Assembly (NCBI GenBank): GCA_964627665.1 | Contig: CAZVKG010000002.1 | Coordinates: forward strand, 1 to 64,000 | Length of the DNA stretch: 64,000 bases | Reading direction: 5' to 3' | DNA from: UBA1351 sp964627665 | GTDB lineage: Bacteria; Bacillota; Clostridia; Lachnospirales; Vallitaleaceae | Shown: positions 42,505 through 54,311 of the stretch, one piece after another | Layout of the letters: each line of letters opens with the position of its first letter | Numbering within the stretch: position 1 is the first letter of the stretch | Translations under genes and position numbers: made by a program | The notes under the pieces: generated by a model | What the model was told of the DNA's origin: nothing | The model's input: only the letters and a program-made list of their open reading frames with translations | The model's database searches: none

Positions 42505-42533
42505 TTGTATACAATAAACATAAATGATATAAT
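42505..42533 (+). promoter_or_regulatory. Promoter of the DUF47-PiT operon
   Basis: TTGTAT (42505-42510), 17-nt spacer, and TATAAT (42528-42533) in the extended context TGATATAAT. Confidence 0.6.
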
Positions 42534-42556
42534 AGACAGTGATTGGTGGTGAAGTT

Positions 42557-43216
42557 ATGTTTTTTTCTAAAGCAAACAAAATTATTGAGCAGTTAGAACT
42601 TCATTCAAACATAGTCCAAGAATGCTTTGCAAGCTTTCAGCAAAGTTTTGAAAAAGTTGCTCAAACACCGGAACAAAAGTATGTCGATGAATTTGAACCG
42701 ATGGTGGATGAATTAAGTCAACTCGAGAAGCGGGCCGATCGCATTCGACATGAAGTGATTCGCTATCTTCTTAATGGTGGTTTTCTAGTTGATAACAGAA
42801 AATCGACAATGCGTTTAATCGAAGGGCTTGATCATGTTGCGGATATATCAGAAGATATTATTCAAATGATTGTTTATGAAAAGATTCAACTGCCCAAGTG
42901 GGTTATGCAACAGATTATAGAGATTAACACAATCACAAACCAACAATTAAAACTATATATCGATCTTATGAATAAGATAGTATCTGACTATAATCTTGAA
43001 GACGTCGTCTCTGATTTGGAAAAAATTGAAGCCTTAGAATCCAAAGTTGATGCAATAGAAATCGCGACAATTAAGCAAGTATTTAATATGGCCGACTTTG
43101 AATTAGCATACAAAAACCAGTTGAAAGCCTTGATAAATATGGTTGCCGAGATTTCGGACAACATTGAAGACTTATCAGATGAAGTTGAGATTATATTGGC
43201 TTCTAGGAAAATCTAA
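42557..43216 (+). CDS. DUF47 (PhoU-like) protein
   Basis: 219 residues from ATG 42557 after GGTGGTGA. Entirely helical, with the PhoU-like metal-binding signature ADRIRHEVIRYLLNG and LIEGLDHVADISEDI. DUF47 proteins accompany PiT phosphate transporters and are thought to regulate them. It is coupled to the PiT gene by a shared base (TAATG). Confidence 0.88.
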   Translation: MFFSKANKIIEQLELHSNIVQECFASFQQSFEKVAQTPEQKYVDEFEPMVDELSQLEKRADRIRHEVIRYLLNGGFLVDNRKSTMRLIEGLDHVADISEDIIQMIVYEKIQLPKWVMQQIIEINTITNQQLKLYIDLMNKIVSDYNLEDVVSDLEKIEALESKVDAIEIATIKQVFNMADFELAYKNQLKALINMVAEISDNIEDLSDEVEIILASRKI

Positions 43217-44160
43217 TGGGTGTTTTATCCTTAATATCCGGTGTGTTTTTAGGCTGGGGTCTTGGTGCGAATGATTCGGCGAATATATTTGGAACAGCGG
43301 TACATAGTCGCGTGGTCTCTTTTCGACTCGCAATTACATTAACAGCAATTTTTGTTACATTAGGGGCAGCCTTAGAAGGACATCAAGGCGTTGCAAAAGT
43401 GAGTAGTCTTTCCGCAACAAATGGAATTTTAACGTTATCGAATGCAACATTTGTTATGTTTGCAGCAGGGATAACGGTTCTCTTAATGACACTATTCGAA
43501 CTTCCTGTATCAACAAGTCAAGCAGTAATAGGTGCAATACTTGGGCACGGATTTTTTGTTGGACAAGGAAATCTAGGAACGGCGAAACAATTTTTCGGTG
43601 CATGGATTTTCACCCCAATCGGGGGGATGCTCTTTGCTATGATTTTATATGGAATCATAAAAAAGCATTTTGAAGAACGGTTGACGAATTTTCGCTTTTT
43701 TCAGAGTTTTATTCGTTATGGCTATATTTTTGCCGGTATATTTGGAGCCTATAGTTTAGGGGCCAATAATGCTGCAAATGTATTTGGCGTTATATCATCA
43801 GTATCAAGTGGGTGGATTACATCCTATGCAGGACTTTTTGGAGGACTGGCAATCGCACTTGGGGTTTTAACCTATTCAAAGCCCGTCATGCGAACGGTTG
43901 GTAAGGGGATTTTACCCCTATCGGATATTACAGGATTTATAGTTGTAATTGCCTCGGCCATTACGGTTTATATATATGCACGTATAGGAATACCGGTATC
44001 CACCAGTCAAGCCGTTGTCGGTTCGCTTGTTGGAATTGGATTAATTAAAGATTATCGGATTATTAATATAAAACTTTTGTATCGTATATTGATTGGGTGG
44101 TTTATGACACCGGCCTTATCAGGTTTTTTGAGTTATCTTTTGCTCACAATTTTTATATAG
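43216..44160 (+). CDS. PiT-family inorganic phosphate transporter
   Basis: 314 residues, about nine to ten TM helices, with the two inverted-repeat signatures GANDSANIFGTAV (near residue 18) and GANNAANVFGVIS (near residue 190). The paired PVSTSQAVIGA/PVSTSQAVVGS motifs are also present. It imports phosphate with protons or Na+. The DUF47 neighbour supports the assignment. Confidence 0.9.
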   Translation: MGVLSLISGVFLGWGLGANDSANIFGTAVHSRVVSFRLAITLTAIFVTLGAALEGHQGVAKVSSLSATNGILTLSNATFVMFAAGITVLLMTLFELPVSTSQAVIGAILGHGFFVGQGNLGTAKQFFGAWIFTPIGGMLFAMILYGIIKKHFEERLTNFRFFQSFIRYGYIFAGIFGAYSLGANNAANVFGVISSVSSGWITSYAGLFGGLAIALGVLTYSKPVMRTVGKGILPLSDITGFIVVIASAITVYIYARIGIPVSTSQAVVGSLVGIGLIKDYRIINIKLLYRILIGWFMTPALSGFLSYLLLTIFI

Positions 44161-44189
44161 TTTACTTTAAATCATGAAACTGATATAAT
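44161..44189 (+). promoter_or_regulatory. Promoter of nifJ
   Basis: TTTACT (44161-44166), 17-nt spacer, and TATAAT (44184-44189) with TGA giving an extended -10, immediately after the PiT stop. Confidence 0.6.
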
Positions 44190-44197
44190 GACTTTAG

Positions 44198-44218
44198 GCT
44201 TAAAGACCTTGTTTAAGC
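44198..44218 (+). other. Hairpin near the 5' end of the nifJ leader
   Basis: GCTTAAA and TTTAAGC form a perfect 7-bp stem with loop GACCTTG at the very start of an about 100-nt leader. There is no T-run after it, so it is not a terminator. It could stabilise the mRNA of this highly expressed enzyme; that is inference. Confidence 0.4.
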
Positions 44219-44295
44219 GTAGAGTTTATATATATGGTAATTGCTTTTTGCAGTTGACCGCAACATATTTTTTTAAATTTCAAGGAGGTATAATA

Positions 44296-47838
<3,543 letters not shown>

Positions 47839-47876
47839 TCAACAGACATTATTATACGAATTTTATATAATTCTAT

Positions 47877-47918
47877 TAGCTACAGCACTCACATTTGTGA
47901 TTGCTGTAGCTTTTTTTT
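47877..47918 (+). terminator. Intrinsic terminator of nifJ
   Basis: AGCTACAGCA(C)TCACA pairs with TGTGA(T)TGCTGTAGCT around TT and is followed by eight T. Confidence 0.9.
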
Positions 47919-47932
47919 CTTTTAAAACATGA

Positions 47933-47938
47933 TATAAT
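47933..47938 (+). promoter_or_regulatory. Extended -10 element before the metallophosphoesterase gene
   Basis: TATAAT in the context TGATATAAT. No good -35 is present because the T-run of the nifJ terminator occupies that position, so the promoter would depend on the TGn motif. Confidence 0.4.
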
Positions 47939-47971
47939 AGAATTAAGAGAAAATAATTTGAGGTGATGAAA

Positions 47972-48898
47972 GTGGGAACAATTAAAAGGTTAAATGAATG
48001 CTACAAAAAAGCAGAAGTGCTGGAATTTGATGATGATGATCGGATAATTTTTTTCAGTGACGTTCATCGCGGAGATAATAGTATGTCGGATGAATTTGCA
48101 CATAATCAAAATATTTATTATCATGCTTTGGAAAAATATTATGAAGAAGGATATGAACACTTTGAACTCGGTGATGGAGATGAACTATGGGAACATGCAG
48201 ATTTTAGAGTGATTATGAGTGCCCATAGTGATGTTTTTATGCTACTTCGAAAGTTTTTCCGATCCAATCGATTAAGAATGGTCTATGGGAATCATAATAT
48301 TTATCTAAAAAACAAGGCATGGATTAAAAAAAATCTCTATCAATTTGAAGATGAGTATTTGGACCAACGAAAAGATTTATTTGATCAGATATCCGTACCT
48401 GAAAGCTATGTACTTAAGTATAAAGCCACTGGGCAGGAATTCCTTCTTGTGCACGGACATCAAGGTGATTTATTTAATGATCGATTTTGGCAGATTTCCA
48501 TGCTTTCTTTGCGGTATTTTTGGCGGTTTTTACATATTATGGGATTTCATAATCCGTCAAGTCCGGCGAAGAATCGCGTGAAACGTCATAAGATTGAACT
48601 TAATTTTACAAAATGGATTAATCGAAAAAAAGTAGCCATTATATGTGGACATACCCATCGTCCCAAGCTTGCAAAGAAAAATGAGGCTCCCTACTTTAAC
48701 AGCGGTTGTTGTATTCATCCAAGAGGTATTACAGGCATAGAAATTGCAAAAGGTAAGATTATGTTAATTGATTGGCGTGTAAGACCCGATGAACATGGAA
48801 ATCTAAAAATTTCCAAAAAAATTATTCGTGGGCCTTATGATATCAATAGCTATTATAAATTAAAGCATAATCAGGGAAAAAAAGGAGGAAAAGGATGA
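47972..48898 (+). CDS. Calcineurin-like metallophosphoesterase
   Basis: 308 residues. The start GTG 47972 is 8 nt after GAGG; the ATG at 47966 is too close. The metal-binding motifs occur in order: FFSDVHRGDN, LGDGDELWE, MVYGNHNIY, VHGHQGD and ICGHTHRP. This is the class III phosphoesterase set also seen in UDP-2,3-diacylglucosamine hydrolase, but a Gram-positive host makes that substrate unlikely. The substrate is unknown. Its 3' end overlaps YjbQ by 4 nt (ATGA). Confidence 0.85.
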   Translation: MGTIKRLNECYKKAEVLEFDDDDRIIFFSDVHRGDNSMSDEFAHNQNIYYHALEKYYEEGYEHFELGDGDELWEHADFRVIMSAHSDVFMLLRKFFRSNRLRMVYGNHNIYLKNKAWIKKNLYQFEDEYLDQRKDLFDQISVPESYVLKYKATGQEFLLVHGHQGDLFNDRFWQISMLSLRYFWRFLHIMGFHNPSSPAKNRVKRHKIELNFTKWINRKKVAIICGHTHRPKLAKKNEAPYFNSGCCIHPRGITGIEIAKGKIMLIDWRVRPDEHGNLKISKKIIRGPYDINSYYKLKHNQGKKGGKG

Positions 48899-49311
48899 AA
48901 ACATATCGAGAAGAGCTTTTTTTTAAAACCGGTCGACGAAGAGAATTAATTAATATCACATCTGATGTTCAAGTTGCACTTATCGAAAGCGGAATCAAAG
49001 AAGGATTATTACTGTGTAATGCTATGCATATCACCAGTAGTGTATTTATTAATGATGACGAAATTGGTTTACATAAAGATTTTGAGCGATGGCTTGAATC
49101 CCTAGCTCCGGAAAAACCCTATGATCGCTATAATCATAATGGATTTGAAGATAATGCAGATGCACATCTAAAGCGTACGATTATGGGGCGTGAAGTTATC
49201 GTTGCAATTACAAATGGAAAATTAGACTTTGGTCCGTGGGAACAGATTTTCTATGGAGAATTTGATGGAAAAAGAGAAAAACGTGTTTTGATAAAAATTA
49301 TTGGAGAATAG
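48895..49311 (+). CDS. YjbQ family (UPF0047) protein
   Basis: 138 residues matching the whole YjbQ fold: MHITSSVFINDDE, DNADAHLKRTIMG and a C-terminal FGPWEQIFYGEFDGKR. The conserved metal-site histidines (His in MHITSS and in ADAHLK) are present. E. coli YjbQ has weak thiamin-phosphate synthase activity, but the physiological role is unclear. It is coupled to the upstream phosphoesterase. Confidence 0.85.
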   Translation: MKTYREELFFKTGRRRELINITSDVQVALIESGIKEGLLLCNAMHITSSVFINDDEIGLHKDFERWLESLAPEKPYDRYNHNGFEDNADAHLKRTIMGREVIVAITNGKLDFGPWEQIFYGEFDGKREKRVLIKIIGE

Positions 49312-49336
49312 CCAAGATGGCAGGAAGAGGTTCAAG

Positions 49337-49606
49337 ATGTTTACATTAGATAAAGCAGAGTTTATTGAAGAAGTTAAAGCAGAGATGGCAGGATATGAAG
49401 AGATTTCAGAAGAGCTGATTGAGGCTTGGGTTGTTAAATTTGAAGACTATGTTGCAAAAAAGAAGAATGAGAAGCTAATTAAAAAAGGCCAAGATGTTCA
49501 AATTAAGCTTGATGATGAAGCGGAATTATTTAAAATTGTAGACCGCTATCTTGTAGCCATTGAAAATGAAGAGATTGAAGCATACTGGCAAGATTGGAAG
49601 CTGTAA
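49337..49606 (+). CDS. Small acidic hypothetical protein (89 aa)
   Basis: 89 residues from ATG 49337 (AGAGG 6 nt upstream). It is rich in Glu and Lys and predicted mostly helical (IEEVKAEMAGYEEISEELI), with Trp residues near the C-terminus (YWQDWKL). There is no signal or membrane segment. I do not recognise the family. It sits between yjbQ and addB with tight spacing and ends just 2 nt before the addB start, so it is likely translated from the same mRNA. Confidence 0.65.
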   Translation: MFTLDKAEFIEEVKAEMAGYEEISEELIEAWVVKFEDYVAKKKNEKLIKKGQDVQIKLDDEAELFKIVDRYLVAIENEEIEAYWQDWKL

Positions 49607-49608
49607 CT

Positions 49609-52600
49609 ATGGGGTTTCAATTTGTTTTGGGAGCAACAGGGACAGGGAAAACTGAATATGTGATTCAAAAGATGCACCAGCAAAAAGAAAATGCCATATA
49701 TATCGTTCCTGAACAATATACACTACAAGCCCAAGAAGATGTTATACAGCATTCAGAGGCAAAAGGGATATTAGACATTGAAGTATTAAGTTTTAATCGC
49801 TTAGTATACCGTTATTTTGATGAACTTGGATTAGCAGATACAGCTATGGTAAACGACACCGGTAAGAGTATGCTCATTCGTAAGGTACTAGAAAGTAGTA
49901 ATGAAGAATTAGTGTGGATCAAAAAACATCGAAAAAAACAAGGCTATATGGATGAGTTAAATAAACTCCTAAAGGAGTGTCACCAGTATAATGTGGATAT
50001 TCAGACATTAAATGAATATATTCAAAAAGTGTCTCCGGGATTGTTACAAGATAAGCTTAAAGATTTAAAGGTCTTGCTTAATGAATTTGATGCATTGATG
50101 TATCAAGGGTATCTAACATCTGAACATGCAGGAATGAAGTTAATCGAGCAATTACCGAATATTCAGAGTTTGAGAGAGACTACGATCTATATTGATGGCT
50201 TTTATGGATTTACACCTTTGCAATATGCCTTTATAGAACAATTCATGAATTATTGCAAAGAAATCGTTTTTGTAGTTACGCTGCCGTCAGGAACGCATGT
50301 TGCTGATATGAAAAATGAAGCAGATATCTACTATGAATCAAAAAAAATGTTAAGTCGTATTCGTGAGATAGGTGATCGAATAGGGCTTATTGAACATGAT
50401 GCGATTTGGAAAGAAACGATTTATCGAAGCTCAAAAAAATCACTACAACATCTCATTGATTACCTTTATCAATATCCTGTAAAGCCCTATCAAAAATCAA
50501 GCAATAGTATCCGGCTTATGGAGGGTGCAACAATTGAGGAAGAGGTTGAAGCTGCTGTCTGTCGAATACATCAGTTGATTACAGAACAAGGTGTTCGTTA
50601 TCGGGAAATAATCCTTTTAGTCTCGGATTTAGAGCTTTATAAAACGCCAGTTAAGAAAATATTTGAAAATTATGAAATCCCTGTCTTTATTGATCAAAAA
50701 GAGACGATATCATCCCATCCATTAGTTCAGTTCATTTTATCGGCCATGTTGTCGATTCAATATAATTTTAAGTATGAAACTATTTTTTATCACTTAAAAT
50801 CCTTATATTACAAAGCGTCTGAAGAAGACATTCATAAAATCGAAAACTACGTATTAGCCCATGGTATTAAACGTAAGCGTCAATGGGAAAAAACATGGGA
50901 TGAATACGATGCACTAAAAAATGAATTGATCGGGCCCTTCATGGATTTTGCCAATACATTTAAATCTGCAAAGACGGTTCGCGAACGAACTCAAGCTTTA
51001 TATACATATTTACAACGTATGGATATTCATGTGAAAAACATGGATATGATGCAATTCTTTGAAGAAGAAGACCAATTACAGCGTGCAGATAGTTATCTAC
51101 GGGTATACACATTAGTCGTGGAACTATTAGATGAAATGGTCGATCTTATAGGAGATGAAAATGTTACAATCAAAGATTATGCCAGTCTTATAGAAACCGG
51201 ATTGACGCAGATTAAAATGGGGCAGACCCCACCAAGTGTCGATCAAATTATCGTTGGTGATTTGAGTCGAACACGTTTTAGAGAAGTTGACTATGTCTTT
51301 GTTTTAGGCGTCAATGAAGGAAAGGTTCCTCTTGTGCGAGCATCCAATCAGCTTCTAACCGATCATGAACGAAGCACACTTTTAGAACTGGGATTAGAAT
51401 TGGCGCCCAACCAAGAAAAAAGTTTATTCAAAGAGCAAATGAATATCTTTATGGGGCTAACGCGTAGCCGTAAGCTACTACATATTTCTTATGCACGAGT
51501 ACTTGAAGAAAAAACGGAACGACCGGCAACCTTAATTTTTTTACTCCGTAAAATGTTTCCAAAGATGGCGATGGAATCAGCCGGAGAGATTATTGAAGAC
51601 TATAACAAACCCACACGATGCTACGCGCTTTTTAACCGATTAGTAAGCCTGGCAGGTAGCCGAGCTTTTAGAGATTATGAAGATGAAATTCAAAAATTGT
51701 ACATTTTCTTTAATAAGGCGTATAATAGTGAAGGTAAAATGGGTGTCAACCCCAAACAGTTCATTGAAGGTATCGATTATCAGAATCAACCGGTGAAACT
51801 TGAACCCATCAATCAAGATACCCAATCCAGTGTATCTCAGTTTGAAACATATGCCGGTTGTAGCTATAAACACTTTTTAACATATCGCTTAGGTGTTCGG
51901 GAACGTGGTGAATACGTCATTTCCATGCCCGATATTGGTATATTGTTCCATCGTTGTTTGGAACTTTATATGAAAAAATGTTTTATGCGTCGAATTGATA
52001 TTCACACGATGACGGTTGCCTTGCGTAATCAGTTAATCGAAGAATCTATCAAAGAAGCTTTGGATATCGATCATATGACTATTTTCACGAGTTCACATCG
52101 AAACCGTTATCTTATTGTCAAATTAACACGGATATTAAAACGTGCGATTTGGGGTATTGAAGAGCAGCTTAAGCGAAGCAAATTTAAGCCAAAAGAAGCG
52201 GAGTATAGCTTTAGTGGTCGAGATTTTCCTGTAGATAACCTGACGTTAAAAGTTTCGGATCAACACAAGACTTACTTAACAGGTGTTGTGGATCGTGTTG
52301 ATGAATATGAGACGGAGGATGCTTTATATTTTAGCATCGTTGATTATAAATCAGGATCCAAAGACTTAGATTTTAATTTAGTTAAAGAGGGCATTCAACT
52401 TCAGTTAATTATTTATATGAATGTCATTGAAGAGATTAAAGCGCATAAAGTACAGAAAAAAGTCATTCCTTGTGGAATGTATTATTATCGAATTCAAGAC
52501 CCCATGTTAAATATCAATGATACAGATGTATCGGATATTGAAGATGAGCGATTAAAGAGCTTAAAATTAAGGGGGCTATTACTCCATGATGAACAAATTC

Positions 52601-52971
52601 TTCGTTACTTTGACGAGACGATTGAACAATCGTCCTTGGTCGTTCCGGCTTCATTGAATAAGAACGGTTCTATATCAAAAAAGTCAAGTACGATTGAAGA
52701 AGTGGATTTAGGGACCCTAAAGAACTTTGTTCAAAAAAAAGCAAAAGAAATTGCTACAGATATTTATGATGGTCAGTTAAGGATTACACCATATCGATAT
52801 AAAGAGGAGACCGGGTGTGATTACTGCCAATACAAAAGTATATGTCGGTTTGACCCGACAAATACGACAGAACATTTTCATCAAATCAAACCAGACTCCA
52901 AGGAGAATGTTTTTGAGGATATGAAAGGAGACCCTGATGGAAGAAGTCATCAAAAAAATCATTCAGATTGA
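49609..52971 (+). CDS. addB: AddB, nuclease/helicase-like subunit of AddAB
   Basis: 1120 residues from ATG 49609. The N-terminus has P-loop GATGTGKTEYV, followed by IYIVPEQYTLQAQEDVI, diagnostic of AddB. The C-terminal nuclease domain shows FSIVDYKSGSKDLDF. It also has the cysteines of the AddB iron-sulphur staple: one in YAGCSYKHFL and three in GCDYCQYKSIC. AddAB resects double-strand breaks for recombination. AddA is normally encoded just downstream, but here the V/A-ATPase operon follows. The last 35 nt overlap the start of its first gene, and the extreme C-terminal residues read through that ribosome-binding site. Confidence 0.9.
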   Translation: MGFQFVLGATGTGKTEYVIQKMHQQKENAIYIVPEQYTLQAQEDVIQHSEAKGILDIEVLSFNRLVYRYFDELGLADTAMVNDTGKSMLIRKVLESSNEELVWIKKHRKKQGYMDELNKLLKECHQYNVDIQTLNEYIQKVSPGLLQDKLKDLKVLLNEFDALMYQGYLTSEHAGMKLIEQLPNIQSLRETTIYIDGFYGFTPLQYAFIEQFMNYCKEIVFVVTLPSGTHVADMKNEADIYYESKKMLSRIREIGDRIGLIEHDAIWKETIYRSSKKSLQHLIDYLYQYPVKPYQKSSNSIRLMEGATIEEEVEAAVCRIHQLITEQGVRYREIILLVSDLELYKTPVKKIFENYEIPVFIDQKETISSHPLVQFILSAMLSIQYNFKYETIFYHLKSLYYKASEEDIHKIENYVLAHGIKRKRQWEKTWDEYDALKNELIGPFMDFANTFKSAKTVRERTQALYTYLQRMDIHVKNMDMMQFFEEEDQLQRADSYLRVYTLVVELLDEMVDLIGDENVTIKDYASLIETGLTQIKMGQTPPSVDQIIVGDLSRTRFREVDYVFVLGVNEGKVPLVRASNQLLTDHERSTLLELGLELAPNQEKSLFKEQMNIFMGLTRSRKLLHISYARVLEEKTERPATLIFLLRKMFPKMAMESAGEIIEDYNKPTRCYALFNRLVSLAGSRAFRDYEDEIQKLYIFFNKAYNSEGKMGVNPKQFIEGIDYQNQPVKLEPINQDTQSSVSQFETYAGCSYKHFLTYRLGVRERGEYVISMPDIGILFHRCLELYMKKCFMRRIDIHTMTVALRNQLIEESIKEALDIDHMTIFTSSHRNRYLIVKLTRILKRAIWGIEEQLKRSKFKPKEAEYSFSGRDFPVDNLTLKVSDQHKTYLTGVVDRVDEYETEDALYFSIVDYKSGSKDLDFNLVKEGIQLQLIIYMNVIEEIKAHKVQKKVIPCGMYYYRIQDPMLNINDTDVSDIEDERLKSLKLRGLLLHDEQILRYFDETIEQSSLVVPASLNKNGSISKKSSTIEEVDLGTLKNFVQKKAKEIATDIYDGQLRITPYRYKEETGCDYCQYKSICRFDPTNTTEHFHQIKPDSKENVFEDMKGDPDGRSHQKNHSD

Positions 52972-53245
52972 GGAACAAGCCCAATCGATTATCAGTGAAG
53001 CCATACAAGAAAAAGAGCGCAAAGAAAAGGAACATGAAGATAAGATTCAAAACCTTCATGAGACGATTATTAATAATGCCCATAGTAAGGTAGAGCAAAT
53101 ACGGGCTCGTGAATTTGAAGAAATTAATGAAAAGAAAACAGCTATGGAAGATAAATGTCAAGCCCGACTCGGTCGGATGCAGGACAATGCCAATCAAAAG
53201 ATGGACCAATGGGTCAATGAATTAGTCAACCGTGTATTAGGCTAG
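52937..53245 (+). CDS. V/A-type ATPase peripheral-stalk subunit (G/H)
   Basis: 102 residues, almost wholly one charged coiled coil with many Glu/Lys/Gln, as in the peripheral-stalk G/H subunit (NtpF). It starts inside the addB 3' end, with GGAG upstream. It is the first gene of the ATPase operon; the order is G/H-C-I-K-F-E-A-B-D. Confidence 0.75.
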   Translation: MEEVIKKIIQIEEQAQSIISEAIQEKERKEKEHEDKIQNLHETIINNAHSKVEQIRAREFEEINEKKTAMEDKCQARLGRMQDNANQKMDQWVNELVNRVLG

Positions 53246-53255
53246 GAGTGTTATT

Positions 53256-54296
53256 ATGATCGGTTTATTTAAATATGGAGATTTATCGACAAAAATTCGT
53301 GCAATGAAAGGTAAAATGCTAACGGAATACGACTATGAGCAGATGATGATGAAGCCCAATGTCAAAGAGGTTGCTTTATATCTAAAGAATAATACTTATT
53401 ATAAAGAAGCGCTTAAGGATTTGAATGAACGAGATATTCATCGAGGCAAGCTTGAAGTTATGCTATATCGATCGGTGGTCAGTGATGCCCTAAAAATTGC
53501 CAAGCATCTTAGTGGAACAGAAAAGAAAATCTATCGTTATATTTATCGTAAATTAGAGATTGAAGATTTAAAAAAGATGTTACGTACATTAGCCACCGGA
53601 AACTCTCTGGAGACCTTAGATCGAGCGGGTTTATTTGTGAGTCGATATAGCCGGATTGATTTTGATAAATCCTTAGCTGCAACCAATGCCGATGAACTTG
53701 TAGAAAGTTTAGAAGGAACCAATTTTTATGGCCTACTACGCCCCCTTGTTTCTTCAACGGGCGAAGTGGATACGTTTGCTGCAGAGATGATTTTGGATTT
53801 GTATTACTTTCAAAAAACAGCAAAACAGGTAAAGAAGGCCGAATCAAGAACGGATCAGTTATTATTAGAACAATTATTAGGTGTTGAAGCGGATTTTAAA
53901 AATATTTTTTGGATATATCGTGCAAAAAAATATTATCACCTTAATCGTGAAATGATTTTCAGATATTTAATTCCGCATAATTATAAACTCAACCAAAAAA
54001 CACTTACGGAAATGATAGAAACCAAATCAATGGAAGCTTTTATCAGCCGTGTGGAAAAAACATACTATGGTCAGATTATCGATTTTGCCCATGAACGCAT
54101 CGAGCTACAAGCGATGAGTTTCATATACAAGTTACAGGAACGAAGTATGCGTCAAAAACCATTTTCAATTGCACCAATTATTGGCTATATGTACCTAAAA
54201 GAGACAGAAGTCCTTAATATTACCAATATCGTTGAAGGCATACGTTATAATATTGGACGAGATAACATCAAGGGCTATTTAGCCGGAGTGAAATAG
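53256..54296 (+). CDS. ntpC: V/A-type ATPase subunit C
   Basis: 346 residues, helical, matching the V-ATPase C/AC39 (d) family. The pattern starts with YGDLSTKIRAMKGKMLTEYDY and continues with KIYRYIYRKLEIEDLKKMLR and LEGTNFYGLLRPLV; the end NIVEGIRYNIGRDNIKGYL is typical. It links the central stalk to the rotor ring. Confidence 0.88.
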   Translation: MIGLFKYGDLSTKIRAMKGKMLTEYDYEQMMMKPNVKEVALYLKNNTYYKEALKDLNERDIHRGKLEVMLYRSVVSDALKIAKHLSGTEKKIYRYIYRKLEIEDLKKMLRTLATGNSLETLDRAGLFVSRYSRIDFDKSLAATNADELVESLEGTNFYGLLRPLVSSTGEVDTFAAEMILDLYYFQKTAKQVKKAESRTDQLLLEQLLGVEADFKNIFWIYRAKKYYHLNREMIFRYLIPHNYKLNQKTLTEMIETKSMEAFISRVEKTYYGQIIDFAHERIELQAMSFIYKLQERSMRQKPFSIAPIIGYMYLKETEVLNITNIVEGIRYNIGRDNIKGYLAGVK

Positions 54297-54311
54297 AAGG
54301 GAGACAGACAA

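Noticed and set aside
52920..52971. Frameshift at the end of addB
   Set aside because: The final residues look unconserved because they overlap the next gene's ribosome-binding site and start. All AddB motifs including the last cysteines lie before this point, so the gene appears intact.
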